A DNA stretch of 33,894 nucleotides, from contig NZ_JAEMVB010000018.1 in NCBI RefSeq assembly GCF_029215995.1, forward strand, positions 1 through 33,894. The letters run 5' to 3'. Under the pieces are notes generated by a model. That model had not been told where the DNA came from. It did no database searches and saw nothing but the letters and a program-made list of their open reading frames with translations. The stretch's first letter is position 1. Each line of letters opens with the position of its first letter. A program made the position numbers and the translations under genes. This DNA comes from Sulfurimonas sp. SAG-AH-194-L11. GTDB taxonomy: Bacteria > Campylobacterota > Campylobacteria > Campylobacterales > Sulfurimonadaceae. Positions 21,345 through 30,784 of the stretch are shown here, in pieces.

Positions 21345-22637
21345 TTAGCCATCACGTTTTGTAGTCTTTCTTTTCTTCTTAGTAACTTTAGTTTGTTTTC
21401 TTGTAGTGGGAACGTTTGAAGTGTTTTTATTGTACTGGCGTTCTTTTTTTCCTGATGCTCGTTTATGTTCAGCTTTAAGCTTAACCTCATCTACATCTTT
21501 ACGGCGAATGGTAGGATCAGGTTCAAAACCTTCAACTGTCTCTTGGGGTATCTTTTGACCAATGAGCTTTTCAATATCTTTAATATCATACTTCTCATAA
21601 ATATCTATAAGGCTGATAGCCTCCCCTTGACGACCAGCACGACCAGTACGACCAACACGATGCACATAATCCTCTGGAATAGAAGGCAGTTCGTAGTTTA
21701 TAACATATGGAAGATGTTCAATGTCTAAGCCACGAGAAGCGATATCAGTTGCTACTAGTACTCTAAAAGCACCCTCTTTAAACTGTGTTAGAGTTTTTAA
21801 ACGGTTCGCTTTTGTTTTATCTCCATGAAGGACACCACATTTAAGTCCATCTTTTTTTAGCTCAATGAAGAGTTCATCAGCACTCTTTTTAGTACGAGTG
21901 AAAACTAAAACTTGAGGATAATTTCTTGAACCGATTATGTAGGCTAAAAGTGCTGCCTTACGCTCTGTATCTACTAAGTAAGCAATCTGATTAATAGTAT
22001 CTACTGTAGTGTTCTTCTTTGCAGTCTCAATAAATGCGGGCTTTGTCAAAATCAGCTTTGAGAGTTTACGTACTTTCTCGCTATAGGTGGCTGAAAAAAG
22101 CAGTGTTTGGTGGCGTTTTGGCAGGAGTGGATGAATTTTACGTATATCTTTTGTAAAACCCATATCTAACATTCTATCTGCTTCATCAAGCACAAAAGCT
22201 TCTACACTTGTTAAGCTAAAACCGCTATCAGTATGTTCCATCAAGCGTCCAGGTGTTGCTATGATTATATCTACACCTTCTTTAAGTGTCTCTTTTTGTT
22301 TTGCTAAATCTTTTCCACCAACTAAAATCATAATTTTTATTTTCATGTTTTTAGCATATTTTTCTAAATCTTCAAATATCTGAATACTAAGCTCACGAGT
22401 AGGTGAGAGGATAACTACACGAACACCCTTTCCCTCAGTTGGCTTGCGTAAACGTTGTAGTAGAGGGAGACCAAATGCAGCAGTCTTTCCAGTACCCGTT
22501 TGTGCAGTTGCAAAGATATCACTTTTTGCTAAAACTAATGGAATAGCTCGAGTCTGTACCATAGTAGGATTTTCATACCCTAAATCCTTGATTGCACTGA
22601 GCAGTGGCTTAATAATTCCTAGTTTTTCAAATGACAT
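21345..22637 (-). CDS. rhlE: DEAD-box ATP-dependent RNA helicase, RhlE-like
   Basis: A 430-residue RNA helicase. The Q motif region (GYENPTMVQTRAIP), motif I AQTGTGKT, motif II DEAD in VLDEADRMLDMGF, motif III SAT and the RecA2 motifs ATDIASRGLD and HRVGRTGRAGR are all present. The C-terminal 40 residues are a Lys/Arg-rich tail (RKQTKVTKKKRKTTKR) for RNA binding, as in RhlE-type proteins. AAGG lies seven bases before the ATG. Roles in ribosome assembly or RNA decay are known for the family. Confidence 0.93.
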   Translation of the reverse strand: MSFEKLGIIKPLLSAIKDLGYENPTMVQTRAIPLVLAKSDIFATAQTGTGKTAAFGLPLLQRLRKPTEGKGVRVVILSPTRELSIQIFEDLEKYAKNMKIKIMILVGGKDLAKQKETLKEGVDIIIATPGRLMEHTDSGFSLTSVEAFVLDEADRMLDMGFTKDIRKIHPLLPKRHQTLLFSATYSEKVRKLSKLILTKPAFIETAKKNTTVDTINQIAYLVDTERKAALLAYIIGSRNYPQVLVFTRTKKSADELFIELKKDGLKCGVLHGDKTKANRLKTLTQFKEGAFRVLVATDIASRGLDIEHLPYVINYELPSIPEDYVHRVGRTGRAGRQGEAISLIDIYEKYDIKDIEKLIGQKIPQETVEGFEPDPTIRRKDVDEVKLKAEHKRASGKKERQYNKNTSNVPTTRKQTKVTKKKRKTTKRDG

Positions 22638-22699
22638 AATCTACCTTCTTTTTATATATGGAATTTTACCATAGTTTTAGAGTTTTAAAATTCATTACT

Positions 22700-22741
22700 A
22701 GTTTTTTAGTGATTATATTGTGATATAATCACTAAAAAACT
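22700..22741. promoter_or_regulatory. 19-bp inverted repeat carrying divergent -10 boxes
   Basis: A perfect inverted repeat with arms 22700-22718 and 22723-22741 and a four-base loop TGTG, in the 123-base gap between two divergent genes. Each arm contains TATAAT: plus strand at 22724-22729, with TG one base upstream (TGATATAAT), and minus strand at 22712-22717. It could serve as a two-way promoter with a built-in operator for the helicase and the PAS-GGDEF-EAL gene. Each transcript would start inside the repeat. Confidence 0.65.
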
Positions 22742-22760
22742 TTTAGGTACTTTAACAATT

Positions 22761-25025
22761 TTGAATATACTCCATAACCTTCTCAATAAGCTTTTGCATA
22801 TTGGGATTAGCCCGACAGATAGCGAAACATTACGACTTAAAAAAATTTCTATTAATACCGTTCCCTTACTTATAGTCCCCATAGGGCTTCTTTGGTCTTT
22901 AATCTATTTTGGACTTGGCCAATACTTTGCAGCTAGCATCCCCATGTTTTATGCAGTTGTATCAGTTCTAAGTATGCTTAATTTTCATAAAACAAAAAAT
23001 ATACATTTTTTACAAAAATCACAAATGTCACTTATTTTAATACTTCCATTTTTACTTATGTGGTCTTTAGGTGGATTTACACAAAGTGGTTCTATTTTTA
23101 TTTGGGCATTTGTCGCCCCTGTGATTGCACTTATTCATGACAAAGGTCCTAAGTCACTCTATTGGCTTTACTCTTTTGTGGCTCTAATCATTTTATCTGC
23201 CATTATTGACCCCTGGCTTGTAAAAACTATGGATTTTCACCTATCAAATACTACAGTAGCAATATTTTTCATATTAAATATTAGTATATCCCTCTCTGGA
23301 ATATACTTTTTAATCCGTTACTATATCCAAGAAAAAGACAAAAATGCAGATATACAACTACAAATAAAACATGATGCACTTTTAAACAACAGCAGAGAGC
23401 TAGATGATAATATCTCTTACCTTAAAAGCTACAAAATCAATATTGATAGTAATCTCATTGTTACTCGAACAGACATAGATGGTATTATCACTTTTGCAAA
23501 TGATAATTTTTACAATATTACAGGATACACTGCGGATGAAATACTCGGACAGAATCATAATATTGTAAGAAACCCCAATACTCCAAATGAACTTTTTGAA
23601 GAACTTTGGAAAAAAATTCTCTCTAAAAAAACATGGCATGGTACACTACAAAACAGAAAAAAAGATGGCTCTACCTACTGGGTTGACACCACTATATCTC
23701 CAATTTTAAATAAAGACCAAGAGATTGTTGAGTTTATTGCGATTCGTCATGACATTACTAAACTTATTGAACATCAAGATGAGTTAACTAATTTACTTTA
23801 TATTGACACATGTACTGGGCTTAAAAATAGAAATGCACTTATTAAAGATATTAAAACTGATACAAAACTCTCAGCAATTTTAATAAATATTGACAATTTT
23901 AGTCATATAAATAATCTCTATGGTGAAAATTTTGGAGATAAAGTACTTCTAGAATTTAGTACTTTTATATATGATAATTTTTGTCGAGATGAAGAGATGG
24001 AGTTATATCGTTTAAGTGGAGATGAATTTATCTTGATTTCTTCACAGAACAACTTAATTGAAGCCTATGAGTATGCACAAATACTTTTTGACAAGTGTTC
24101 ACATACAAGTATACTAATTGATGAACAAGAAATCTCTTTAAACATTACTATAGGTATCTCTTTTGAAGAAAATACTCAACTAATCACAACTGCAAACATG
24201 GCAATAATTGCAGCGAGAAAAGAGTCTATATCTATCAAAGTATACAGTGACAAGCTCTCTTTAAATGATGAATATGAGAACAATCTTAAATGGATTAAAG
24301 AGATAAAAGATGCTATTGCAGATGATAGAATAATTATGTTTTATCAACCTATCATTGATAATAAAGATCCTAAACATAGAAAATATGAAGCACTTATTCG
24401 TCTTATAGATAAAGAGGGAAATATTATTACTCCTCATTTTTTCTTAGAAATAGCAAAAAAAGCAAAACTCTATAAACAACTTACAAAAATTGTCATAAAC
24501 AAAGTATTTGAAGCTTTTAAAGATAATACTTATGACTTTTCTGTCAATATCACTATTGATGATATATTAGATGAAGATATAAATCAGCATATAATAGATA
24601 CTTTATTGAAGTATAATATTTCTGAGCGTGTAATTTTTGAAATTGTTGAGAGTGAGAGCATAAATGATTTTGATGCTATAGAAAGGTTCATAATAATGGT
24701 TAAAGAGTATGGATGCCGTATATCTATCGATGACTTTGGAACAGGATACTCTAACTTTGAGCACCTCATGCGACTACAAGCAGACTTTATCAAAATTGAT
24801 GGTAGTATCATCAAAGAGATTACTACTAATAAACGCTCAGAACTCATAACTTCCGTTATCGTTGCTTTTGCAAAAGAGATGAATATCCAAACTATTGGTG
24901 AATATGTTGAGAGTAAAGAGATAAATGATAAACTGATTGAACTTGGAGTAAATAAATCACAAGGCTATTACTTTGATAAGCCACAAGCTTCTTTAGAAAA
25001 AAATAGCTATAATTATAAAAAATAA
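22761..25025 (+). CDS. Membrane PAS-GGDEF-EAL protein (c-di-GMP turnover)
   Basis: A 754-residue protein starting at TTG 22761. About six membrane segments occupy residues 25-195. A PAS domain lies at about 228-330, with DIDGIITFANDNFYNITGY, GQNHNIVRNPNTP and WHGTLQNRKKDGSTYWVD. These closely follow Aer-type PAS domains that bind FAD and sense redox or oxygen. The GGDEF domain has SGDEF at about 419-423, and the EAL domain has EAL at 543-545 and DDFGTGYS at about 657. The EAL motifs look complete, so phosphodiesterase activity is likely. The GGDEF-EAL halves are clearly related to those of the gene at 4414, with different sensors. Confidence 0.88.
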   Translation: MNILHNLLNKLLHIGISPTDSETLRLKKISINTVPLLIVPIGLLWSLIYFGLGQYFAASIPMFYAVVSVLSMLNFHKTKNIHFLQKSQMSLILILPFLLMWSLGGFTQSGSIFIWAFVAPVIALIHDKGPKSLYWLYSFVALIILSAIIDPWLVKTMDFHLSNTTVAIFFILNISISLSGIYFLIRYYIQEKDKNADIQLQIKHDALLNNSRELDDNISYLKSYKINIDSNLIVTRTDIDGIITFANDNFYNITGYTADEILGQNHNIVRNPNTPNELFEELWKKILSKKTWHGTLQNRKKDGSTYWVDTTISPILNKDQEIVEFIAIRHDITKLIEHQDELTNLLYIDTCTGLKNRNALIKDIKTDTKLSAILINIDNFSHINNLYGENFGDKVLLEFSTFIYDNFCRDEEMELYRLSGDEFILISSQNNLIEAYEYAQILFDKCSHTSILIDEQEISLNITIGISFEENTQLITTANMAIIAARKESISIKVYSDKLSLNDEYENNLKWIKEIKDAIADDRIIMFYQPIIDNKDPKHRKYEALIRLIDKEGNIITPHFFLEIAKKAKLYKQLTKIVINKVFEAFKDNTYDFSVNITIDDILDEDINQHIIDTLLKYNISERVIFEIVESESINDFDAIERFIIMVKEYGCRISIDDFGTGYSNFEHLMRLQADFIKIDGSIIKEITTNKRSELITSVIVAFAKEMNIQTIGEYVESKEINDKLIELGVNKSQGYYFDKPQASLEKNSYNYKK

Positions 25026-25042
25026 ACTAAGACTCAATAATT

Positions 25043-25531
25043 ATGATAAGAAAAGCTCTCAAAAAAACTACAAAAAGTGAAAAGCTTCAAGCTTTTATTA
25101 AAAAATCTAAAATTTCACCAGAATTTTTAAAAGCCAACCGCAAAATGATAAGTCGTGGTGTTGTTCTTGGTCTTTTTATAGCATTTATTCCTATGCCTAT
25201 GCAGATGGCTGCTGTGTTACTCTTTATGCCTATTTTCCGATTTAATGTTCCACTTGCTATCGCAATGGTTTGGATTACTAACCCTTTTACTATGCCCCCT
25301 ATATATGTTATAGAGTACTATACAGGTTCATTTTTTCTGGGTACGCATGTTCAAGAGGTTGAGATGACACTTGAATGGTTTAGTGATAATATCGATGATA
25401 TATTTATACCACTCTATACAGGTGCTCTCTTTTACTCCATCACTGTTTCTACCGCAGCATACTACCTTGTAAACTATTTTTGGGAAAAATCAGTTCACAA
25501 AGATAAGAAAAAACATAGGCATAATCGCTAA
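25043..25531 (+). CDS. DUF2062 membrane protein
   Basis: A 162-residue protein of the DUF2062 family, whose role is not established. A basic N-terminus is followed by SRGVVLGLFIAFIPMPMQMA, the typical first membrane segment, and by AMVWITNPFTMPPIYVIEYY, the conserved core of the family. A third hydrophobic segment (residues about 127-150) precedes a Lys/His-rich tail (KDKKKHRHNR). It follows the GGDEF-EAL gene by 17 bases and is probably co-transcribed. It converges with lgt, with 11 bases between stops. Confidence 0.85.
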   Translation: MIRKALKKTTKSEKLQAFIKKSKISPEFLKANRKMISRGVVLGLFIAFIPMPMQMAAVLLFMPIFRFNVPLAIAMVWITNPFTMPPIYVIEYYTGSFFLGTHVQEVEMTLEWFSDNIDDIFIPLYTGALFYSITVSTAAYYLVNYFWEKSVHKDKKKHRHNR

Positions 25532-25542
25532 ACACCAAGATA

Positions 25543-26322
25543 CTAAGACTTTTTCAAACTCCAAATAACAAAGCCAATTCCAACAAGTAAAAATGGGATA
25601 CTCAGAGCTTGTCCTGTACTCATAAAAAGAAAACTTGTATCATAATCAGCCTGTTTTACTTTTACAAACTCAACTAAAAAGCGTGCCGAAAATACAAGTG
25701 TCAAAAAGAGTCCAAGAAGTAAACCAGGCTTTATTTTTGCTTGCGAAAATTTATATATGAAAAATAGCAATATAAAAATAGCAAGATAAGAAAAAGCTTC
25801 ATAAAGTTGTGCAGGATGTCGTGGATAGAGGTCTACTCTTGTAAAGATAATCGCCCATGAAACATCAGTTTTAAGACCTACTATCTCAGAGTTCATAAAG
25901 TTACCCATACGTACTAAAAACCCAAAGAGTGCAGTAGGAATGATAAGTCTATCTATGAGCCATAAAAAGTCCACCTTATACTTCTTCGTTGCAAAATACA
26001 AGGCAATAATAGCACCTAATCCTCCACCATGAGAAGCAAGACCACCTTCCCACACAGCGAATATTTTTAAAGGATTTGCTAGATAAAAAGCAGGATCATA
26101 AAAAAGGCAATGTCCCAGTCTAGCACCCACTACAATACCCACAACAGTATAGAGAAAAAGTGGTTCTAGGACAGCTTCATTTTTTCCTTCAATTTTAAAT
26201 ACCCACTTCATAAACTCCAAACCTAGAAGTATAGAAGTAGCAAATAAAATGCCATACCAAAAAACAGTAATAGGACCAAGAGAAAAAGCTATAGGACTAG
26301 CATCCCAAACAAAGTAATCCAT
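25543..26322 (-). CDS. lgt: Prolipoprotein diacylglyceryl transferase
   Basis: A 259-residue integral membrane enzyme that transfers diacylglyceryl from phosphatidylglycerol to the lipobox Cys of prolipoproteins. Seven hydrophobic segments are visible. Signature motifs are GLASHGGGLGAI, with the essential His-Gly, the Lgt signature RMGNFMNSEIVG and the periplasmic HPAQLYEAF. The ATG overlaps the stop of the Fe-S protein gene by one base. Confidence 0.95.
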   Translation of the reverse strand: MDYFVWDASPIAFSLGPITVFWYGILFATSILLGLEFMKWVFKIEGKNEAVLEPLFLYTVVGIVVGARLGHCLFYDPAFYLANPLKIFAVWEGGLASHGGGLGAIIALYFATKKYKVDFLWLIDRLIIPTALFGFLVRMGNFMNSEIVGLKTDVSWAIIFTRVDLYPRHPAQLYEAFSYLAIFILLFFIYKFSQAKIKPGLLLGLFLTLVFSARFLVEFVKVKQADYDTSFLFMSTGQALSIPFLLVGIGFVIWSLKKS

Positions 26323-27602
26323 TAGTCTCTTAGTGCCTCAGCTATGAGTTCTATTGGGTTTTTAAAGATAGTTTTACTCTCTACACCCATAGAATTATTT
26401 ATCTGCATACGACAGGCTGAACACTCAGCAGAGACTATCTCAGCTCCTGTTTTCTCAATCATCGCAGCCTTAGGAATTCCCGCAGCTTTTGCAAAATGAT
26501 ACTTCTCAGTTTGCATAGTAATCCCACCAAATCCACAACAGGCATTTGGATCACTCATCTCTACTATATTGTAGTTTTTTCGCACTAAGTTACGAGGTTC
26601 TTCATGTATACCTTGCATCTTTCTTGCATGACATGGATCATGATATGTTACAAGTTTCGGCACTTTCTTTTTTGTTGCTAAAAGTGCTTCTAGCTCTGTA
26701 TGGTGTTGTAACCACTCAGTAGCCATAAAAACTTTACTCATTATAGCTTTAGCACGAGCCTTCCACTCTGGTTGATCATGAAAATAGTGTTCATAGTCAA
26801 TTTTTAGCATTGCAGAACAGGTTGCTTCTGGAACTATTATCGCTTCTACATCTTTGCTAAAACTCTCAAAGTACTCTATGTTAAACTTCGCATTTGAATC
26901 AACAGTATCAAAATCTCCTGTAAAATACGCAGGAGCAGAACAGCATTTTTGACTTTTTGCAAGAAATGCATCTATTTCAAGCACTTCAAGTATCTCTAAA
27001 AGAGAATCACCAACATCTCTAAAGTTGTAGTTTGCCAAACAACCTATAAATATAGCAACTTTTCTTTTACCACCATTATCTATATTTTCAGGGTGTGCAT
27101 TTAAAAATGAAGTTTTACGTAGACTTGGCATTAATCTATCTGTTTTAATCATAGGTAGATTAAAACGCGAATGCATAGAGTCAATGTCACCTTTTATTTT
27201 AAAACCACACGTCTGAAATGCCCAACCGAGTTTAAACGCGATGTCATTAAGCCATCTGTGACGCAGTAGTAAGAAAAAGAGGCGTTTGTACCAAGCTATA
27301 CCAAACTTCTGTGCTATGTCTGAACGTACTTGCTCTATTATCATATCTACTGGTAAATCTTTTGGACAGACATCAACACAATTTGTACATAAAAAGCATG
27401 ACTCAAAAATATCTTTTGCATTTTTATCAAGTTCTAAATACCCGCGTTTGTAAGCACCAAGTAAATCAATAAAACCTCTAGGGCTTGTCACCTCATCTGC
27501 ATTTACATTATGAATAGTACAAACTGGAATACATTTTCCACACTTTATACAATCATCTTGTATCTCATCAAAACTAAATATATCTTCTATCATTTTACTC
27601 AT
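26322..27602 (-). CDS. Fe-S oxidoreductase, GlcF/GlpC-like (CCG domains)
   Basis: A 426-residue cytoplasmic iron-sulfur protein. Two 4Fe-4S ferredoxin motifs are at the N-terminus (Cys18, 21, 24, 28 and Cys69, 72, 75, 79). Two CCG domains follow, centred on KCCSAPAYFTGDFD and on YHDPCHARKMQG with CCGFGG, which hold a further cluster in heterodisulfide reductase-like and glycolate oxidase-type subunits. The partner dehydrogenase is not encoded in this window. It lies between hemN and lgt, with two bases to hemN, so it is part of that operon. An electron-transfer function linked to haem synthesis or a quinone pool is possible but unproven. Confidence 0.82.
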   Translation of the reverse strand: MSKMIEDIFSFDEIQDDCIKCGKCIPVCTIHNVNADEVTSPRGFIDLLGAYKRGYLELDKNAKDIFESCFLCTNCVDVCPKDLPVDMIIEQVRSDIAQKFGIAWYKRLFFLLLRHRWLNDIAFKLGWAFQTCGFKIKGDIDSMHSRFNLPMIKTDRLMPSLRKTSFLNAHPENIDNGGKRKVAIFIGCLANYNFRDVGDSLLEILEVLEIDAFLAKSQKCCSAPAYFTGDFDTVDSNAKFNIEYFESFSKDVEAIIVPEATCSAMLKIDYEHYFHDQPEWKARAKAIMSKVFMATEWLQHHTELEALLATKKKVPKLVTYHDPCHARKMQGIHEEPRNLVRKNYNIVEMSDPNACCGFGGITMQTEKYHFAKAAGIPKAAMIEKTGAEIVSAECSACRMQINNSMGVESKTIFKNPIELIAEALRD

Positions 27603-27604
27603 AA

Positions 27605-29005
27605 TTACACCGTTTTTGAAAATGTTTTTTTACTAGCACTATGTTGATGCATGTATGCATCAAATGCCATCGCGATATTTCGCACAAGGAGGGTACCTGT
27701 CTGCGAACACTCTATTTTACTCTCATCTATCACTATCAAGCCATCTTCTACAAATGGTTTTAAAGTAATTATTGCATCAGCAAAATATTTATTGAATTCT
27801 ACACCAAATTGCTTATCAAATCTTTTAATATCTAACTTAAAATTACTCATAAGCTCCATAATAACATTTTGACGGATAATATCATCTGCATTTAGTACAA
27901 CCCCTCTCTCAAAAGGAAGTTTTCCGGCATCAATAGCTGCTTCATAAGAGGGCATATCTTTGAAGTTTTGGTTGTAGCTGTCTACTCCTTCACCGATGGA
28001 GGTAAGCCCTACTCCAATCAAGTCCGCTCCACCTTTAGTAGTATAGCCTTGAAAGTTTCTATGTAACTCCCCTTTTTCTATTGCCTTAAACAACTCATCT
28101 TCTGGTTTAGCAAAATGATCCATACCTATCATTTTATACCCATTAGATGTCAAAAAGTCTATTGTATATTGCATTATAGCTAGTTTCTCATCAGGTGTAG
28201 GCAGTGTTGTTTCATCAATCTTTCGCATTGTTTTTTTCAACCAAGGCACGTGTGCATAATTAAAAACTGCGAATCTATCAGGGTTGAGTGTTAATGCTAA
28301 AGTCAGGGTCTCTTTAAATGTCTCAAGTGTTTGATAGGGAAGACCATAGATAAGATCAACATTTACTGAAACCATATTGTACTTTCTTGCTAAATCCATT
28401 GCATCTTTTGTTATTGTGTAAGGCTGAACACGATGTACTGCCACTTGCACTTTTTCGTTAAAATCTTGTATACCAAAACTCACACGGTTAAATCCTGCTT
28501 CACTCATCACTTTCATTTGTGCTTCATCAATATGGCGGGGGTCAATTTCACAGCTTATCTCAGCACCCTCAATAAAGTTAGGAAAGTAAGACTTAATAGA
28601 GTCTATAATCTCTTTAAGTTGTGGTGCACTAAAAAATGTAGGAGTCCCACCACCAAAGTGCATCTGAATCACTTCGCGTTTACAATCAAGATGCTGTGAA
28701 AGAATTTTAAGCTCGCGTTTAAGATACTCCATATAACGCAGCATCTTATCCTCTTTAGAAGTAAAAACAACACTACAGCCACAAAAGTAACAAGCACTCT
28801 TACAAAAAGGAAGATGAAAGTAAAGACTCAAAGGTCGAGAACTATCTTGTGCTTCTAGCTTTGCTATATAAGTTTCATACTCATAAGCATCACTAAACTC
28901 CAATGCTGTAGGGTAGGAAGTATATCTCGGCCCTGGTTTTGAGTACTTTAAAAATTTAGTATAGTCTAGTTCCATATTTTTTTGTATTCCTAATATTTTA
29001 TGCAT
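27605..29005 (-). CDS. hemN: Oxygen-independent coproporphyrinogen III dehydrogenase
   Basis: A 466-residue radical SAM enzyme that decarboxylates coproporphyrinogen III to protoporphyrinogen IX without oxygen. The CxxxCxxC motif is FCKSACYFCGCS (Cys68, 72, 75), and PGPRYTSYPTA near the start and MHFGGGTPTF and RVSFGIQDF later are typical of true HemN and not HemW. The ATG at 29005 has GGAG six bases upstream and overlaps the end of the transporter gene by eight bases. An adjacent TTG at 29008 is equally in frame. A further ATG at 28975 lies closer to the usual family start but has a poorly spaced ribosome site. Confidence 0.94.
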   Translation of the reverse strand: MHKILGIQKNMELDYTKFLKYSKPGPRYTSYPTALEFSDAYEYETYIAKLEAQDSSRPLSLYFHLPFCKSACYFCGCSVVFTSKEDKMLRYMEYLKRELKILSQHLDCKREVIQMHFGGGTPTFFSAPQLKEIIDSIKSYFPNFIEGAEISCEIDPRHIDEAQMKVMSEAGFNRVSFGIQDFNEKVQVAVHRVQPYTITKDAMDLARKYNMVSVNVDLIYGLPYQTLETFKETLTLALTLNPDRFAVFNYAHVPWLKKTMRKIDETTLPTPDEKLAIMQYTIDFLTSNGYKMIGMDHFAKPEDELFKAIEKGELHRNFQGYTTKGGADLIGVGLTSIGEGVDSYNQNFKDMPSYEAAIDAGKLPFERGVVLNADDIIRQNVIMELMSNFKLDIKRFDKQFGVEFNKYFADAIITLKPFVEDGLIVIDESKIECSQTGTLLVRNIAMAFDAYMHQHSASKKTFSKTV

Positions 29006-30707
29006 CAAATTCTCCAGCTAAACGCTGATATACTTCTGAGTTTTGTAGTAACTCTTTATGTGTTCCACTTGAGATGATTTTTCCCTTTTGCATTACAAGT
29101 ATCTTATCTGCATGTTCTATTGTTGAGAGTCTATGTGCTATTGTTATAGTTATTTTATCTTTTGTGTATTCATCTAATGCCATTTGTATACGCTTTTCAC
29201 TCTCGTTATCAAGTGCCGATGTAGCTTCATCAAAAAGTATTAGTGAAGAGTGTTTGTAAATAGCACGAGCTATTGCAACACGTTGACGTTGTCCACCTGA
29301 GAGGTTACTTCCTGCTTCACTCATCTGTGTATGTATACCATTTTCAAGTGAATCTACAAAGCTACTTGCATCTGCTAAACGAAGTGCTTTATGTACTTTT
29401 TCCTCATCTATCTCTTGACCATAAGCAACATTTGCCGCTAATGTATCTTGAAATATATAAATACGTTGTGAAACGAGTGAAATATGATGTTTGAGAGACT
29501 CTTGTGTTAACTCTTTAATATCAATACCATTTACAGACACCACACCACTTAGGGGGTCATAAAAACGCAGAAGCATATTTATAAAAGTTGATTTTCCACC
29601 GCCGCTATCTCCAACAAGAGCAATATTTTCCCCCTGTTTTATAGTAATGTTGATAGAATCAAGTGCGTATGCTCCTTCATATTTTAACATCACATCATAA
29701 AAAGTAATCTCTTTAATATCTTCTAAAAGCTCTTTTGTCCCATCGATAATTTTACTTTGGGTATCTAATATATCAAAAACCCTCTCACTTGCAGCCACTG
29801 CATCTTGAATCTTAGAGTAGATAGACCCAATACGGCGAATCGGTTGAAAAACAAGTCCAACCGCTGTCAAAAATGCAGTAAACTCACCCACACTCATACG
29901 ACCATCATAAACCTCACGTCCACCAATAAAAATAACAGCGGCTAAACCTAATGCTCCAATAATCTCCATAAAAGGAGAGACTATTTCACCTACATAAACT
30001 GACTTCATAGTAATACGAAAAAACTGCCAGTTTTGCTCACTAAAACGCTCTACTTCATATTTCTCTGTTGCATTTGCTTTAATAATCTCAGAGTTATTAA
30101 AAACTTCTGTAAGACGTGTGACAACATCTGCATTTTTAGCCTGAGAACGGTGTGAGTATTTTTTAAGTTTTTTAGCGATAAGAACAAGCGGGTAGATGAT
30201 GAGGGGCATTACCACAAGGGCATAGAAAGCCAGATGGGCATTAAGATAGATAACATAAGATATGAGTGCTACAACAGTTAGTGATTCACGAAAAAGTTCA
30301 GGAAGCATATTTGATACAAAGTACTGAATACGACTTATATCATTTGTCACACGAGAGATAAGCTCTCCACTACGATTTATATACAAAAACTCCATGTCTA
30401 GCGAGATAATTTTTTCTAAAAGTATCTCACGAAAACGTGTGACTATGTGTAAACCAATATAGTTCATATAGACTGACTGTACATATCTACCTATAGCTTT
30501 TATAAAGTAAATCGCTACTAATCCCAAAGGAATATAAAGCAGCATAGCCTCTTTTTTTTCTATAAACAAGTCATCCATTAGAGGTTTCATAATCTGTGCA
30601 GTTGCTGTTGTAGCACTTACCGTTAAAATAATCCCTATAAAAACAAAAAAGTATTGTAGTTTATAATCTTTAAGGTATGGGAGATAGCGCTTGAGTACTT
30701 TTTTCAT
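28998..30707 (-). CDS. msbA: MsbA-like lipid A / lipid-linked ABC transporter
   Basis: A 569-residue ABC half-transporter: an N-terminal six-helix exporter domain (residues about 15-310) and a C-terminal ATPase. Walker A is GDSGGGKST, the signature is LSGGQRQRVAIARAI, Walker B is ILFDEATSALD, and AHRLS supplies the switch His. Length and organisation match MsbA-type flippases for lipid A core. Related multidrug exporters cannot be excluded on sequence. It is the first gene of a minus-strand operon with hemN, the Fe-S protein gene and lgt. Confidence 0.88.
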   Translation of the reverse strand: MKKVLKRYLPYLKDYKLQYFFVFIGIILTVSATTATAQIMKPLMDDLFIEKKEAMLLYIPLGLVAIYFIKAIGRYVQSVYMNYIGLHIVTRFREILLEKIISLDMEFLYINRSGELISRVTNDISRIQYFVSNMLPELFRESLTVVALISYVIYLNAHLAFYALVVMPLIIYPLVLIAKKLKKYSHRSQAKNADVVTRLTEVFNNSEIIKANATEKYEVERFSEQNWQFFRITMKSVYVGEIVSPFMEIIGALGLAAVIFIGGREVYDGRMSVGEFTAFLTAVGLVFQPIRRIGSIYSKIQDAVAASERVFDILDTQSKIIDGTKELLEDIKEITFYDVMLKYEGAYALDSINITIKQGENIALVGDSGGGKSTFINMLLRFYDPLSGVVSVNGIDIKELTQESLKHHISLVSQRIYIFQDTLAANVAYGQEIDEEKVHKALRLADASSFVDSLENGIHTQMSEAGSNLSGGQRQRVAIARAIYKHSSLILFDEATSALDNESEKRIQMALDEYTKDKITITIAHRLSTIEHADKILVMQKGKIISSGTHKELLQNSEVYQRLAGEFDA

Positions 30708-30730
30708 TCTTTATCTTTTTTTAGTACTAT

Positions 30731-30745
30731 CTTATCTAAGATAAG
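30731..30745. repeat. 15-base palindrome between divergent genes
   Basis: CTTATCT-A-AGATAAG lies in the 77-base gap between msbA (minus) and the glycosyltransferase gene (plus). TAAAAT at 30747-30752 may be a -10 box for the plus-strand gene. The palindrome sits just upstream of it and could be an operator. Confidence 0.35.
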
Positions 30746-30784
30746 GTAAAATACTAGTTAATTACACTTCAAATAAGGCCCAAA

